Shown one piece after another: positions 46,369 to 54,230 of a stretch of 64,000 nt of DNA. The notes below the pieces were generated by a model, which was not told the origin of the DNA, made no database searches, and saw only the letters and a program-made list of their open reading frames with translations. This DNA is from Acidovorax sp. RAC01 (GTDB lineage Bacteria > Pseudomonadota > Gammaproteobacteria > Burkholderiales > Burkholderiaceae_C). The stretch's first letter is position 1; each line of letters begins with the position of its first letter. The position numbers and the translations under genes were made by a program. Location: the NCBI RefSeq assembly GCF_001714725.1, contig NZ_CP016447.1, forward strand, positions 4,510,860 through 4,574,859, in the 5' to 3' direction.

Positions 46369-46820
46369 ACCGGCAACTGCCCACCTCCGACGGCCCCGGC
46401 GGCCACGCCCCACCCAGCGTGGAGAGCATCACGCAGCTGGTGCATGGTTTTTATGGCGATGTGCGCCAGGACCCGCTGCTGGGGCCCGTGTTTGAAGAGG
46501 CCCTGCACGGCCAGTGGGACGCCCACCTGAAGCGGCTGGTGGACTTCTGGAGCACCGTGGCCCTGGGCTCGCGCAGCTTCAAGGGCGACGTGTTTGGCAA
46601 ACACATGGTGCTGCAGGGGGTGACGCCCGCGCACTTTGCTGCCTGGGTGGGGCTGTGGCAATTACATACCAACCGCCTCTTCGCCCCCGAGGTGGCGCAC
46701 GGCCTGCAGGTGGCAGCCCACGGCATTGCACGCAACCTTTTCAGGGGCTATTTCGGCGGCGAGCCAGCGTTTGCAGCGCCGCGGCACGCGCACAACGCAC
46801 GCGACGACGCCGCGCAGTGA
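46365..46820 (+). CDS. Group III truncated haemoglobin
   Basis: A 151-residue globin probably involved in NO or oxygen chemistry. Features of group III are VHGFYGDVRQDPLLGPVFEEAL, FWSTVALGSRSFKGD, a histidine in FGKHMVLQGVTPAHFAAWV and a second in LQLHTNRLF-like context (WQLHTNRLFAPE). Its ATG overlaps the RIC stop codon (ATGA), so it is cotranscribed and translationally coupled with an Fe-S repair protein, supporting a role in nitrosative stress under NsrR control. Confidence 0.9.
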   Translation: MNRQLPTSDGPGGHAPPSVESITQLVHGFYGDVRQDPLLGPVFEEALHGQWDAHLKRLVDFWSTVALGSRSFKGDVFGKHMVLQGVTPAHFAAWVGLWQLHTNRLFAPEVAHGLQVAAHGIARNLFRGYFGGEPAFAAPRHAHNARDDAAQ

Positions 46821-46856
46821 CACGCAGCCCCGGGAGGGGCTGCGGCTGCGCGAAGC

Positions 46857-47030
46857 CTATTTTTTCTTGTCGCCAGGCGTGAAGAACAGTGCCAGGCCCA
46901 CCGCAATCAGTGCCACCGGCCACCACACGCGCAGCAGTTCGCGCAAGCTGATGCTGATGAGCCCCAGATTGGTCAGCAGAAAAAACACGCCCAGCACGAC
47001 CAGCACAATCGCCGCGATGTTTCCCTTCAT
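46857..47030 (-). CDS. Small two-segment membrane protein (LiaF/DUF5668-like)
   Basis: A 57-residue protein with two hydrophobic helices (IAAIVLVVLGVFFLLTNLG and WWPVALIAVGLALFF) separated by a short RELLR turn and ending GDKKK. This matches the small LiaI-LiaF-like transmembrane domain found alone in many bacteria. A GGGA-like ribosome binding site precedes the ATG. It lies downstream of a LysR gene on the same strand; function unknown. Confidence 0.72.
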   Translation of the reverse strand: MKGNIAAIVLVVLGVFFLLTNLGLISISLRELLRVWWPVALIAVGLALFFTPGDKKK

Positions 47031-47067
47031 GTGCAATCCCTCTACGTAGTTGTGTATGCGGGCGCGA

Positions 47068-47961
47068 TTATGTCTGGCCGGACAGCCGCGCGCCGAGGTG
47101 GTCCACCAGCACGCGTACCTTGGGCGACAAATGCCTGCTGGACGGCCACAGCGCACTGAACTGGCGGCTCGGGCCCATCTCCTGCTCCAGAACACTGACC
47201 AGGAGGCCATCGGCGAGGGCCTCACGCACCAGAAAATCGGGCAGGCAGGCAATGCCCAGCCCACGCAGCGTGGCACCCAGTACGGCCTCGATGTTGTTGC
47301 ACGCAAGCACGGTGCGCAAATGCGGCTCAGCACTGGCCGCTGCCTCATGCCAGGGCCAGTCGAGCAGCTTGCCCGAGTCCGGGTGGCGAAACCGCACGCA
47401 GGCGTGCTGCTCCAGATCGCGAATGGCCACAGGGGTGCCATGGCGTGCTAGGTAGTCGGGGGCAGCGCACAGCAGGAGCCGAAACCTTTGCAATGGGCGA
47501 GAGACCAAGCGGGAATCGCGCAGGTCGCCGCTGCGGATGGCCACGTCAATGCCCTCGTCGATCAGATCCACCGCACGGTCACTGAAGCTGATGTCCAGCT
47601 CCACCTCCGGGTAGCGCGCCAGGAACTCGGGCACCAGGGGAATCAGGAAGTGGTAGCCCACAATGGGAGCGCTCACCCGGAGCCTTCCGCGGGGGACCTC
47701 GCGCGACAGGGACAGCATGGCCTGCGCATCATCCAGGTCATCCAGGATGCGTCGGCAGCGCTCGTGAAACAGCTGCCCCTCTGCCGTCAGCTGGATGCGC
47801 CGGGTGCTGCGCTGCAAGAGCCGCACGCCCACCTCCTGCTCCAGCCGCGCCACGCTCTTGCCTACGGCAGACGCCGAGACCTCCAGTGCCCTTCCTGCCG
47901 CAACGAAGCTGCCAAGTTCCGCCGTTTTGACAAAGGCACACATGCCGCTGAGCTTGTCCAT
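47068..47961 (-). CDS. LysR-family transcriptional regulator
   Basis: A 297-residue regulator of the CrgA/DhcR-like subgroup. The N-terminus MDKLSGMCAFVKTAELGSF followed by AAGRALEVSASAVGKSVARLE is a typical LysR winged helix, and the effector domain includes GRLRVSAPIVGYHFLIPL and a conserved DIAIRSGDL-like segment (DVAIRSGDLRDSRLV). It is divergent from the GNAT acetyltransferase gene with 124 bp between start codons, so it probably controls the GNAT-LivM pair. Confidence 0.88.
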   Translation of the reverse strand: MDKLSGMCAFVKTAELGSFVAAGRALEVSASAVGKSVARLEQEVGVRLLQRSTRRIQLTAEGQLFHERCRRILDDLDDAQAMLSLSREVPRGRLRVSAPIVGYHFLIPLVPEFLARYPEVELDISFSDRAVDLIDEGIDVAIRSGDLRDSRLVSRPLQRFRLLLCAAPDYLARHGTPVAIRDLEQHACVRFRHPDSGKLLDWPWHEAAASAEPHLRTVLACNNIEAVLGATLRGLGIACLPDFLVREALADGLLVSVLEQEMGPSRQFSALWPSSRHLSPKVRVLVDHLGARLSGQT

Positions 47962-48085
47962 TCGCCCTAACTTCTGTTCTGAGGTCTTCAATTCGAGCGT
48001 TTTATTCCGTAATGAAAGGATTAAAAGCCACTTTTTTTGCCATTGAGGCAAGTTTATCCTTCGCCGGGTCCCTATTACCCGCCCC

Positions 48086-48637
48086 ATGCCCACACCGCAC
48101 TTCGTTCATATCGGCACCGACCACCACGGCGCCGCCCACGATTCGCTGGTTCGCCTCGACGCTGAATACCTGGCCTGGGTCCGCAGCGAGTTGGCCAAGC
48201 GCTTTCCCACCCTTGCCACCGATGGGGGCGCACTGCCGCGCCCCGGGGGCGACGCGGAGATGCTCAAGGCGCTGTACACCAGCCACCCGCCGGGCAATGT
48301 GCTGTACCTGATCGAGATCGATGGCGACGCCGCAGGCATGTGCGGGCTGCGCGGCCTGGGCCGCGATACCGCCGAGATCAAGCGCCTGTATGTTCGCCCT
48401 GCTTACCGGGGAATGCGACTGGGGTCGTCGGCACTTCGCAGGCTTGTTGCAGATGCCTGCCAGCGGGGCTACGCCCGCGTCTGCCTGGATACCGCCGATT
48501 TCATGACCGCCGCACACCGCCTGTACGAAGCCCACGGCTTTACCGACTGTGCAGCGTACGAAGGCACCGAGGTGCCTGCTGCCCTGCACCGCCAATGGCG
48601 CTTCATGCAGCGCGCCATCACCATGCCCTGCCCATGA
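48086..48637 (+). CDS. GNAT-family N-acetyltransferase
   Basis: A 183-residue acetyltransferase. The acetyl-CoA loop is RGMRLGSSALRRLVADA after the strand AEIKRLYVRPAY, and the end FMTAAHRLYEAHGF is the usual C-terminal motif. The substrate is unknown; small GNATs of this size act on amino acids, amines or drugs. Its stop codon overlaps the start of the LivM-like permease gene by 4 bp, an odd pairing that suggests the permease's substrate and the acetylated compound may be related. Confidence 0.83.
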   Translation: MPTPHFVHIGTDHHGAAHDSLVRLDAEYLAWVRSELAKRFPTLATDGGALPRPGGDAEMLKALYTSHPPGNVLYLIEIDGDAAGMCGLRGLGRDTAEIKRLYVRPAYRGMRLGSSALRRLVADACQRGYARVCLDTADFMTAAHRLYEAHGFTDCAAYEGTEVPAALHRQWRFMQRAITMPCP

Positions 48638-49734
48638 AAAGGCTCTGTACGCGGCATGCCAGGCGCGCCGGCCTGGCCGCACTGCTGCTCCTGCTGCCCT
48701 TGTTGCTGCAGAGCCTGGGCCACCACTGGGTACGTGTCGCAGACACCAGCCTGCTCTACGTGATGCTTGCGCTGGGCCTGAACGTCGTGGTGGGCTATGC
48801 GGGTCTGCTCGACCTGGGCTACGTCGCTTTCTATGCCCTTGGCGCCTACCTGGCTGCGCTGCTGACCTCGCCCCACCTGACCGAACACTTTGCCTGGATT
48901 GCGGAGCTGTTTCCGGACGGGCTTCACACGCCCTGGTGGGTCACCATCCCGCTGGCCGCGGCCCTGGCCGCCATTCTCGGCATGCTGCTGGGGGCGCCGA
49001 CCCTGAAGCTGCGTGGCGACTACCTGGCGGTGGTGACGCTCGGCTTCGGCGAGATCGTGCGACTGCTCGTCATCAACATGGGTCACCCCGTCAACATCAC
49101 CCACGGCGCCCAGGGGCTGGGACTGATCGCACCGGTGCGGATTCTGGGGGTGGACCTGGGCCAACCCATGGTGGTGGCAGGCTACGAAATCGCCTCGGTC
49201 ACGCTTTACTACTACCTGTTCCTGGCGCTCGTCCTGGTCACGGTCGTGGTCTGCCAGCGACTTCAGGATTCCCGCATCGGCCGAGCATGGATGGCCATCC
49301 GGGACGATGAAACCGCGGCGCTGTCCATGGGAATCAACACCCGCAATCTCAAGCTGCTGGCTTTTGGCGTCGGGGCCAGTTTCGGCGGCGTCACTGGCGC
49401 CATGTTTGCTGCGTTCCAGGGCTTTGTCTCGCCCGAAGCCTTCAGTCTCAACGAGTCCGTGCTCATCGTTGCCATGGTGGTGTTTGGGGGCATGGGCCAC
49501 ATCCCGGGCGTCATCCTGGGTGCCGTGCTGCTCACGGCGCTCCCCGAAGTGCTGCGGTATCTGGTCGGTCCGTTGCAGACCATGACCGATGGGCAACTGG
49601 ACGCGGGCGTGATGCGCCCTCTGCTGATTGCGCTGGCGATGATCGCCACCATGCTTTGGCGCTCCAGCGGGCTGTGGCCCGCCCCTGATCGTCCCACGCA
49701 GGGGGCCGCCCCCGCCACCGGGCCTGATCGTTGA
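48634..49734 (+). CDS. LivM-like branched-chain amino acid ABC transporter permease, without partner subunits
   Basis: Inner-membrane permease of 366 residues with about nine hydrophobic segments. The LivM signature LGLNVVVGYAGLLDLGYVAF, the loop GAPTLKLRGDYLAVVTLGFGEIVRL and the cytosolic ATPase contact region SRIGRAWMAIRDDETAA are clear. The LivH permease, LivG/LivF ATPases and LivK receptor that normally accompany it are not present on either side within the window. It is coupled to a GNAT gene instead, so it may be an orphan or use distant partners. Confidence 0.85.
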   Translation: MKRLCTRHARRAGLAALLLLLPLLLQSLGHHWVRVADTSLLYVMLALGLNVVVGYAGLLDLGYVAFYALGAYLAALLTSPHLTEHFAWIAELFPDGLHTPWWVTIPLAAALAAILGMLLGAPTLKLRGDYLAVVTLGFGEIVRLLVINMGHPVNITHGAQGLGLIAPVRILGVDLGQPMVVAGYEIASVTLYYYLFLALVLVTVVVCQRLQDSRIGRAWMAIRDDETAALSMGINTRNLKLLAFGVGASFGGVTGAMFAAFQGFVSPEAFSLNESVLIVAMVVFGGMGHIPGVILGAVLLTALPEVLRYLVGPLQTMTDGQLDAGVMRPLLIALAMIATMLWRSSGLWPAPDRPTQGAAPATGPDR

Positions 49735-49742
49735 TGGAGGGA

Positions 49743-49976
49743 TCAGGTGTCGACAGCGGTGCCCCGGCGCAACGGCCTGAGCAGCTCCGACAAGCCGTTG
49801 TGATCGATCTCGTGCATCAGCGCCAGCAACTGGCCCAGCTCGCCTTTGGGAAACCCCTCGCGCGCAAACCAGTTCAGGTAATTGCCGGGCAGGTCTGCCA
49901 GCACCGTGCCCTTGTACTTGCCATAGGGCATTGGCTGGGTGACCAGGCGCTGCAGCATGTCCGGGTCGATGGCCAC
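49743..49976 (-). CDS. DUF3820 family protein
   Basis: A 77-residue protein with the DUF3820 core MPYGKYKGTVLADLPGNYLNWFAREGFPKG. Members have been called putative quorum-sensing-regulated virulence factors, but a biochemical role is not established. It follows the Sui1 gene by 2 bp and is likely in one operon with it. Confidence 0.82.
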   Translation of the reverse strand: MAIDPDMLQRLVTQPMPYGKYKGTVLADLPGNYLNWFAREGFPKGELGQLLALMHEIDHNGLSELLRPLRRGTAVDT

Positions 49977-49978
49977 GG

Positions 49979-50341
49979 TCAGCCGCCCGCCCGCTTGACC
50001 TTGTGGCCCAGCTTTTGCAGAGCGGCCATCACGCGCTCCACATGGTCGCCCTGCACTTCGATCACACCGTCTTTCACGGTGCCGCCGCTTCCGCAGGCGG
50101 CCTTGAGCTGTTTGCCCAGTTGCTCCAGCGCCTCGCCTGCCAGCGGCACCCCCTTGACCAGCGTCACGGCCTTGCCGCCCCGGCCCTTGGTTTCGCGCGA
50201 CACCCGCACGATGCCGTCACCCGCAGGCACGGGCCGGGCCTGCTTGCAGGTGCACTGCGCCACCGGCTGGCGGCAGCCGGGGCACATGCGGCCGGCCTCG
50301 GTCGAGTAGACCAGCCCGCCCAGGTCGGCCAGCGACTTCAT
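49979..50341 (-). CDS. yciH: Translation initiation factor Sui1 (YciH, eIF1-like)
   Basis: A 120-residue SUI1-domain protein thought to check initiation fidelity at non-canonical starts. Its N-terminal part has a CPGCRQPVAQCTC zinc-ribbon-like pair, then the SUI1 core RVSRETKGRGGKAVTLVKG, LGKQLKAACGSGGTVKDG and IEVQGDHVERVMAAL. The start overlaps the DUF2721 stop by 4 bp; DUF3820 follows immediately. Confidence 0.92.
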   Translation of the reverse strand: MKSLADLGGLVYSTEAGRMCPGCRQPVAQCTCKQARPVPAGDGIVRVSRETKGRGGKAVTLVKGVPLAGEALEQLGKQLKAACGSGGTVKDGVIEVQGDHVERVMAALQKLGHKVKRAGG

Positions 50342-50805
50342 CGGGAGCCCCCGGCTTCGGTCTGCAGCATGGGGAAGTTGAGCAGGCGCGTGGCCAGCAG
50401 CGTTTCGGTCATGAAGCACAGCAAGGCCAGCAGAAACGACACCACCCCCGCCAGAAAGCCGCCCACCGCAAACCGGTTGGACGGAAGGCCCGCGGTCTCG
50501 CCCAGGAACAGCAGGATGATGGTGATGCCAATCAGAAACGCGCACACCGTGAGCAGCCCGATGCAGCCGTTGGCAAGCCGCCCGCGCTTTTGCAGATCGC
50601 CCAGCTCGCGGTAGGCGCGGGCCAGGCGCTCGGGGTCGGTATCGGTGCGGGCCCGGTCCTCGACCACGCGCGCCCGGTCGATGATCCGCGCCAGGCGCCC
50701 TGCCACCGCGCCGATCATTCCCGACACCGCGGTCAGCAAGAACACGGGCGCAACGGCCAGCTGGATGCCGTGGGTGATCACGGATGAATCAAAGTTGAGA
50801 GCCAT
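50338..50805 (-). CDS. DUF2721 membrane protein
   Basis: A 155-residue protein with three hydrophobic segments (GIQLAVAPVFLLTAVSGMIGA, CIGLLTVCAFLIGITIILLFLG, FLAGVVSFLLALLCFM) and the basic loop RLARIIDRARVVEDR that typify DUF2721. Function unknown. It heads a tight three-gene group with yciH and the DUF3820 gene, with a 4-bp overlap to yciH. Confidence 0.85.
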   Translation of the reverse strand: MALNFDSSVITHGIQLAVAPVFLLTAVSGMIGAVAGRLARIIDRARVVEDRARTDTDPERLARAYRELGDLQKRGRLANGCIGLLTVCAFLIGITIILLFLGETAGLPSNRFAVGGFLAGVVSFLLALLCFMTETLLATRLLNFPMLQTEAGGSR

Positions 50806-51036
50806 GGGTGCGGTGCCTCGTCGGGCCAGAAAATCACATTGAGGGAAGGCGCCGATTATCTGCGCCTGACGCCTGCATTGAGCCTGCATTGCGCCTGCAG
50901 GTCTGGCAGCGGCCGGGTGCAGCGACAATGGCCGCTTTGGTTGCCCGCCTGCTTTGTGGCGCGGCACCATGCTGCCGCGCCATGCGCGGCGTGCCTCCGC
51001 CCCGACTCCACTGCTGCTCCTGTACGCGCCCTGCCC

Positions 51037-52350
51037 ATGCCCTTTTCCGCCCTCGGTCTGTCTCCTGCCCTTGTCCACGCTGCCAGCCAGGCCGGCTTTA
51101 CGGCGCCCACGCCGGTCCAGGCAGAGGCCATCCCGGCCATCCTGGCAGGCTCGGATGTGCGGGGTGCGGCGCAGACGGGCTCTGGCAAGACGGCTGCCTT
51201 TGCGCTGCCGCTGCTGCAGCAGCTGCAGCTGAGTGCCACCGGCGGGCCGCGCCGCGTGCGCGCCCTGGTGCTGGTGCCCACGCGCGAACTGGCCGCCCAG
51301 GTGGGCGAGGTGCTGCGCAGCCTGGGCCAGCACCTGCAGCAGCCGCTGAAGGTGGCCATCGTCTTCGGCGGCGTCTCGATCAACCCGCAGATGATGGGCC
51401 TGCGCGGCGGCGCCGACATCGTGGTGGCCACCCCGGGCCGCCTGCTGGACCTGGTGGAGCACAACGCCCTGCGGCTGGGCGCCGTGGCCCACCTGGTGCT
51501 GGACGAGGCCGACCGCCTGCTCGACCTGGGCTTTGCCGAGGAACTGCAGCGCGTGCTGGCCCTGCTGCCCGCGCAACGGCAGAACCTGTTTTTCTCCGCC
51601 ACCTTCCCTGACGCCGTGCAGGCCCTGGCCAACAGCCTGCTGCGCAACCCCGTGCGCGTGGAAGTGCCGCACACGCCCGGCAACGAGCCCGCCATCGAAC
51701 AGCGCGCCATCGCCGTGGACGCCAGCCGGCGCACGCAGCTGCTGCGCCACCTGATCCAGGAGCACGGCTGGTCGCGCGTGCTGGTGTTTGTGGCCACGCA
51801 GTACGCGGCCGAGCATGTGGCTGAAAAGCTCTACAAGGCGGGCATCTTTGCCTCGCCCTTCCACGGCGGCCTGAGCCAGGGCGCGCGCAACCAGGTGCTG
51901 CAGGAGTTCAAGGACGAGCGCTGGCAGGTGGTGGTAACCACCGACCTGGCCGCGCGCGGAATCGACATTGCGCAATTGCCGGCAGTGGTCAACTACGACC
52001 TGCCCCGCTCGGCGGTGGACTACGTGCACCGCATCGGCCGCACAGGCCGGGCGGGCGAAAGCGGCATGGCCGTGAGCTTTGTCACGCCGGAGGCCCAGGC
52101 GCACTTTCGCCTGATTGAAAAGCGCCAGCATCTGGCCCTGCCGCTGGAACAGCTGCCGGGGTTTGAGCCGACCGAGGCCGCGCCACCCCCTTCGGCCACC
52201 GACCCGCAGGGCACCGGTGGCATCAAGGGCCGCAGACCCAGCAAGAAGGACAAGCTGCGGGCAGCGCAGGCCGCAGCGGGCGACACCGGCACGGGCGCCC
52301 CTGCCGGCAACGGGGCTGCGCCAGCGGCAGGCGGCAACACCCTCCGCTGA
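51037..52350 (+). CDS. DEAD-box ATP-dependent RNA helicase (RhlE-like), second copy
   Basis: RNA helicase of 437 residues with FTAPTPVQAEAIPAIL (Q motif), [34 protein letters not shown] and [11 protein letters not shown]. The tail is Ala/Pro/Thr-rich with a basic GRRPSKKDK segment and lacks the Gly runs of the first helicase at 0.9-2.7 kb. The two share family motifs but differ in tail and flanks, so they are not a local duplication. ATG 51037 (MPFSALGLSPALV) is chosen over an upstream extension. Confidence 0.92.
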   Translation: MPFSALGLSPALVHAASQAGFTAPTPVQAEAIPAILAGSDVRGAAQTGSGKTAAFALPLLQQLQLSATGGPRRVRALVLVPTRELAAQVGEVLRSLGQHLQQPLKVAIVFGGVSINPQMMGLRGGADIVVATPGRLLDLVEHNALRLGAVAHLVLDEADRLLDLGFAEELQRVLALLPAQRQNLFFSATFPDAVQALANSLLRNPVRVEVPHTPGNEPAIEQRAIAVDASRRTQLLRHLIQEHGWSRVLVFVATQYAAEHVAEKLYKAGIFASPFHGGLSQGARNQVLQEFKDERWQVVVTTDLAARGIDIAQLPAVVNYDLPRSAVDYVHRIGRTGRAGESGMAVSFVTPEAQAHFRLIEKRQHLALPLEQLPGFEPTEAAPPPSATDPQGTGGIKGRRPSKKDKLRAAQAAAGDTGTGAPAGNGAAPAAGGNTLR

Positions 52351-52402
52351 TCCGCAGCCCGGATGGCACCCGCAGCGGTGGCGGGTGGACGCAGGCAGTG
52401 GC

Positions 52403-52762
52403 TCAGGCGATCTCGTCGTCGCCCAGGTTGGCCGCATCAGCATCAGCATCAGCATCAACCGCACCACGCTCGCCTGCCGGTCGCGGCTGGCGCTTGCCCG
52501 GCTTGGCCAGAATCTCCACATACAGCTGGGTGCCGCCTTCCGCCGCCACGGCGTTGATCAGGCCGGTCAGCTGCGCCAGGTGGGCCACCTGGGCGTCGTC
52601 GCGGGTTGTGCCGAAACGGCAGTCAAAGTCCCAGAAGTCGGCGCCTTCGGGCAGGTCGCGGCGGCGTTCACGGCGAATGTATTTGCGGATTTCGTTCTTG
52701 ACGGCGTCCAGGATGCGGTCCGGATTCTTGCCTTCAATGCGCAGGGGGAAAATTTTTCTCAT
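52403..52762 (-). CDS. DUF6172 family protein
   Basis: A 119-residue cytosolic protein beginning MRKIFPLRIEGKNPDRILDA and containing IRKYIRRERRRDLPEGADFW, matching DUF6172 proteins of beta- and gammaproteobacteria. Function unknown. Near the C-terminus four tandem GCATCA hexamers (52434-52457) encode alternating Ala-Asp. It is divergent from the diguanylate cyclase by 92 bp. Confidence 0.75.
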   Translation of the reverse strand: MRKIFPLRIEGKNPDRILDAVKNEIRKYIRRERRRDLPEGADFWDFDCRFGTTRDDAQVAHLAQLTGLINAVAAEGGTQLYVEILAKPGKRQPRPAGERGAVDADADADAANLGDDEIA

Positions 52763-52854
52763 GGGCGATGGTACCGCCCGGGGCAAACACCGCTTCAATC
52801 AAGAACGCCCTGGTGCCACAATGCCGCACCACTTTCAGGTCGCCCTCCACCCGA

Positions 52855-54111
52855 ATGCACCCCGATCTGGCCCTGTTGCAGCGTCTTCCCGCGGCGGTAC
52901 TCATCACGCAGGATGGCGCCATCCGCTACGCCAACCCCGCAAGCGTGGCCCTGCTGGAGGCCGACAGCGAGCGGGCGCTGATCGGCCGCCCCTCGGCCGA
53001 TTTCGTGCACCCGCTGGACAAGTCGCGCTCCACCAAACGCATCCAGGAAGTGGTGGGCCCCGAGCAGGCAGGCCGCCCCAACCGGTCGGCCGAGTTCCGC
53101 ATCTGCACCTCGCGCGGCAACCTGCGCATGGTGCTCATCTCCAGCGTGGGCATCGAATGGGAAGGCGCCCCGGCCGTGATGATGTGCGGCATGGACATGA
53201 CGCACCAGAGCGAAATCCAGGACCAGCTGCGCGAGAGCGAGCAGAACTTCCGGCGCCTGTTCAACAGCATGCAGGACGTGTACTACCGCACCGATGCCCA
53301 GGGCGTGGTGCAGCATGTGGGCCCGGGCGTGCGCCGGGTGCTCGGGTACGAACCCCACGAGATCGAAGGCCGCACGGCCGAGTCGTACTACCCGCACAGC
53401 TCCGACCGCGATGCCTTCAAGGCCGCCATTCTGGAAAAGGGCGAAGTCTCGGATTTTCCCGGCCAGATGGTGCGGCGCGACGGCGTGGTGATCGACATCT
53501 CGATCAGCAGCCATGCGCTGTACGACCAGTCTGGCAATTTTGCGGGGGTCGAAGGCGTGTACCGCGATGTGACCCAGCGCAAGAACCTGGAGCGCGAGCT
53601 GCAGCGCCTGGCCACCACCGACATGCTCACCGGCATCGCCAACCGCCGGGCGTTCCTCGAAGGCGCCGAAGCGATGTACGCGCGATGCCTGAGCCAGAAC
53701 GCGCCGTTTGTGCTGCTGATGCTGGACGTGGACCACTTCAAGTCCGTCAACGACCGGTTCGGGCACCTGGAAGGCGACCGCACGCTGGCGGCGTTTGCCC
53801 AGGCCGTCAGGGCACAGCTGCGCCACGGCGACCTCCTGGGGCGGCTGGGTGGCGAAGAGTTTGGCGCCATGCTGCCCGACACCGATGTACATGGTGGCAC
53901 CGAAGTGGCCTCGCGCATCCTGCAGGCCATTCGCGACCTGCAGATGGCCGACCTGCTGGGCAACGGCTACGGCATTACCGTGAGCGTGGGCCTGGGCACC
54001 GCCCACCCCAGCGACCGCAGCCTGCGTGACACCATGGACCGGGTGGACCAGGCCCTGTACACCGCCAAGCGCCGCGGCCGTGACCAGCTGGTGATGTTCG
54101 AGCCGCTGTAA
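52855..54111 (+). CDS. Diguanylate cyclase with two PAS domains
   Basis: Makes c-di-GMP from GTP; 418 residues, no membrane segment. Two PAS domains (about 5-120 and 130-245; ITQDGAIRYANPASVALL and YYRTDAQGVVQHVGPGVRRVLGYEP) precede the GGDEF domain. The active site is GGEEF, and an RxxD inhibitory site (RHGD) sits exactly five residues before it, so product feedback is expected. The start MHPDLALLQRLPAAVLI is preferred. It converges with the chemoreceptor gene. The sensed signal is unknown. Confidence 0.9.
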   Translation: MHPDLALLQRLPAAVLITQDGAIRYANPASVALLEADSERALIGRPSADFVHPLDKSRSTKRIQEVVGPEQAGRPNRSAEFRICTSRGNLRMVLISSVGIEWEGAPAVMMCGMDMTHQSEIQDQLRESEQNFRRLFNSMQDVYYRTDAQGVVQHVGPGVRRVLGYEPHEIEGRTAESYYPHSSDRDAFKAAILEKGEVSDFPGQMVRRDGVVIDISISSHALYDQSGNFAGVEGVYRDVTQRKNLERELQRLATTDMLTGIANRRAFLEGAEAMYARCLSQNAPFVLLMLDVDHFKSVNDRFGHLEGDRTLAAFAQAVRAQLRHGDLLGRLGGEEFGAMLPDTDVHGGTEVASRILQAIRDLQMADLLGNGYGITVSVGLGTAHPSDRSLRDTMDRVDQALYTAKRRGRDQLVMFEPL

Positions 54112-54152
54112 CTGCGCCGCCAGGGGCACCGCCACCGTCGGGCCGCTGCGTG

Positions 54153-54182
54153 GTGCACACCCCTGCCACAGGGGGCGTGCAC
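54153..54182. terminator. Strong stem-loop between convergent genes
   Basis: GTGCAC-A-CCCCTG pairs with AGGGG-GC-GTGCAC around a 4-nt loop, midway between the diguanylate cyclase and chemoreceptor stops. It has no T-run, so it may be a weak or Rho-assisted terminator serving both sides. Confidence 0.45.
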
Positions 54183-54230
54183 TGCCCGGCCAGCCCGGGG
54201 GACGCCGCAGCGCCGCTGCACGCAGGCGCT

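Noticed and set aside
51037..52350. Considered a local duplication of the helicase at 883-2700
   Set aside because: The shared similarity is confined to universal DEAD-box motifs. The tails and flanking genes differ, so they are separate paralogues.
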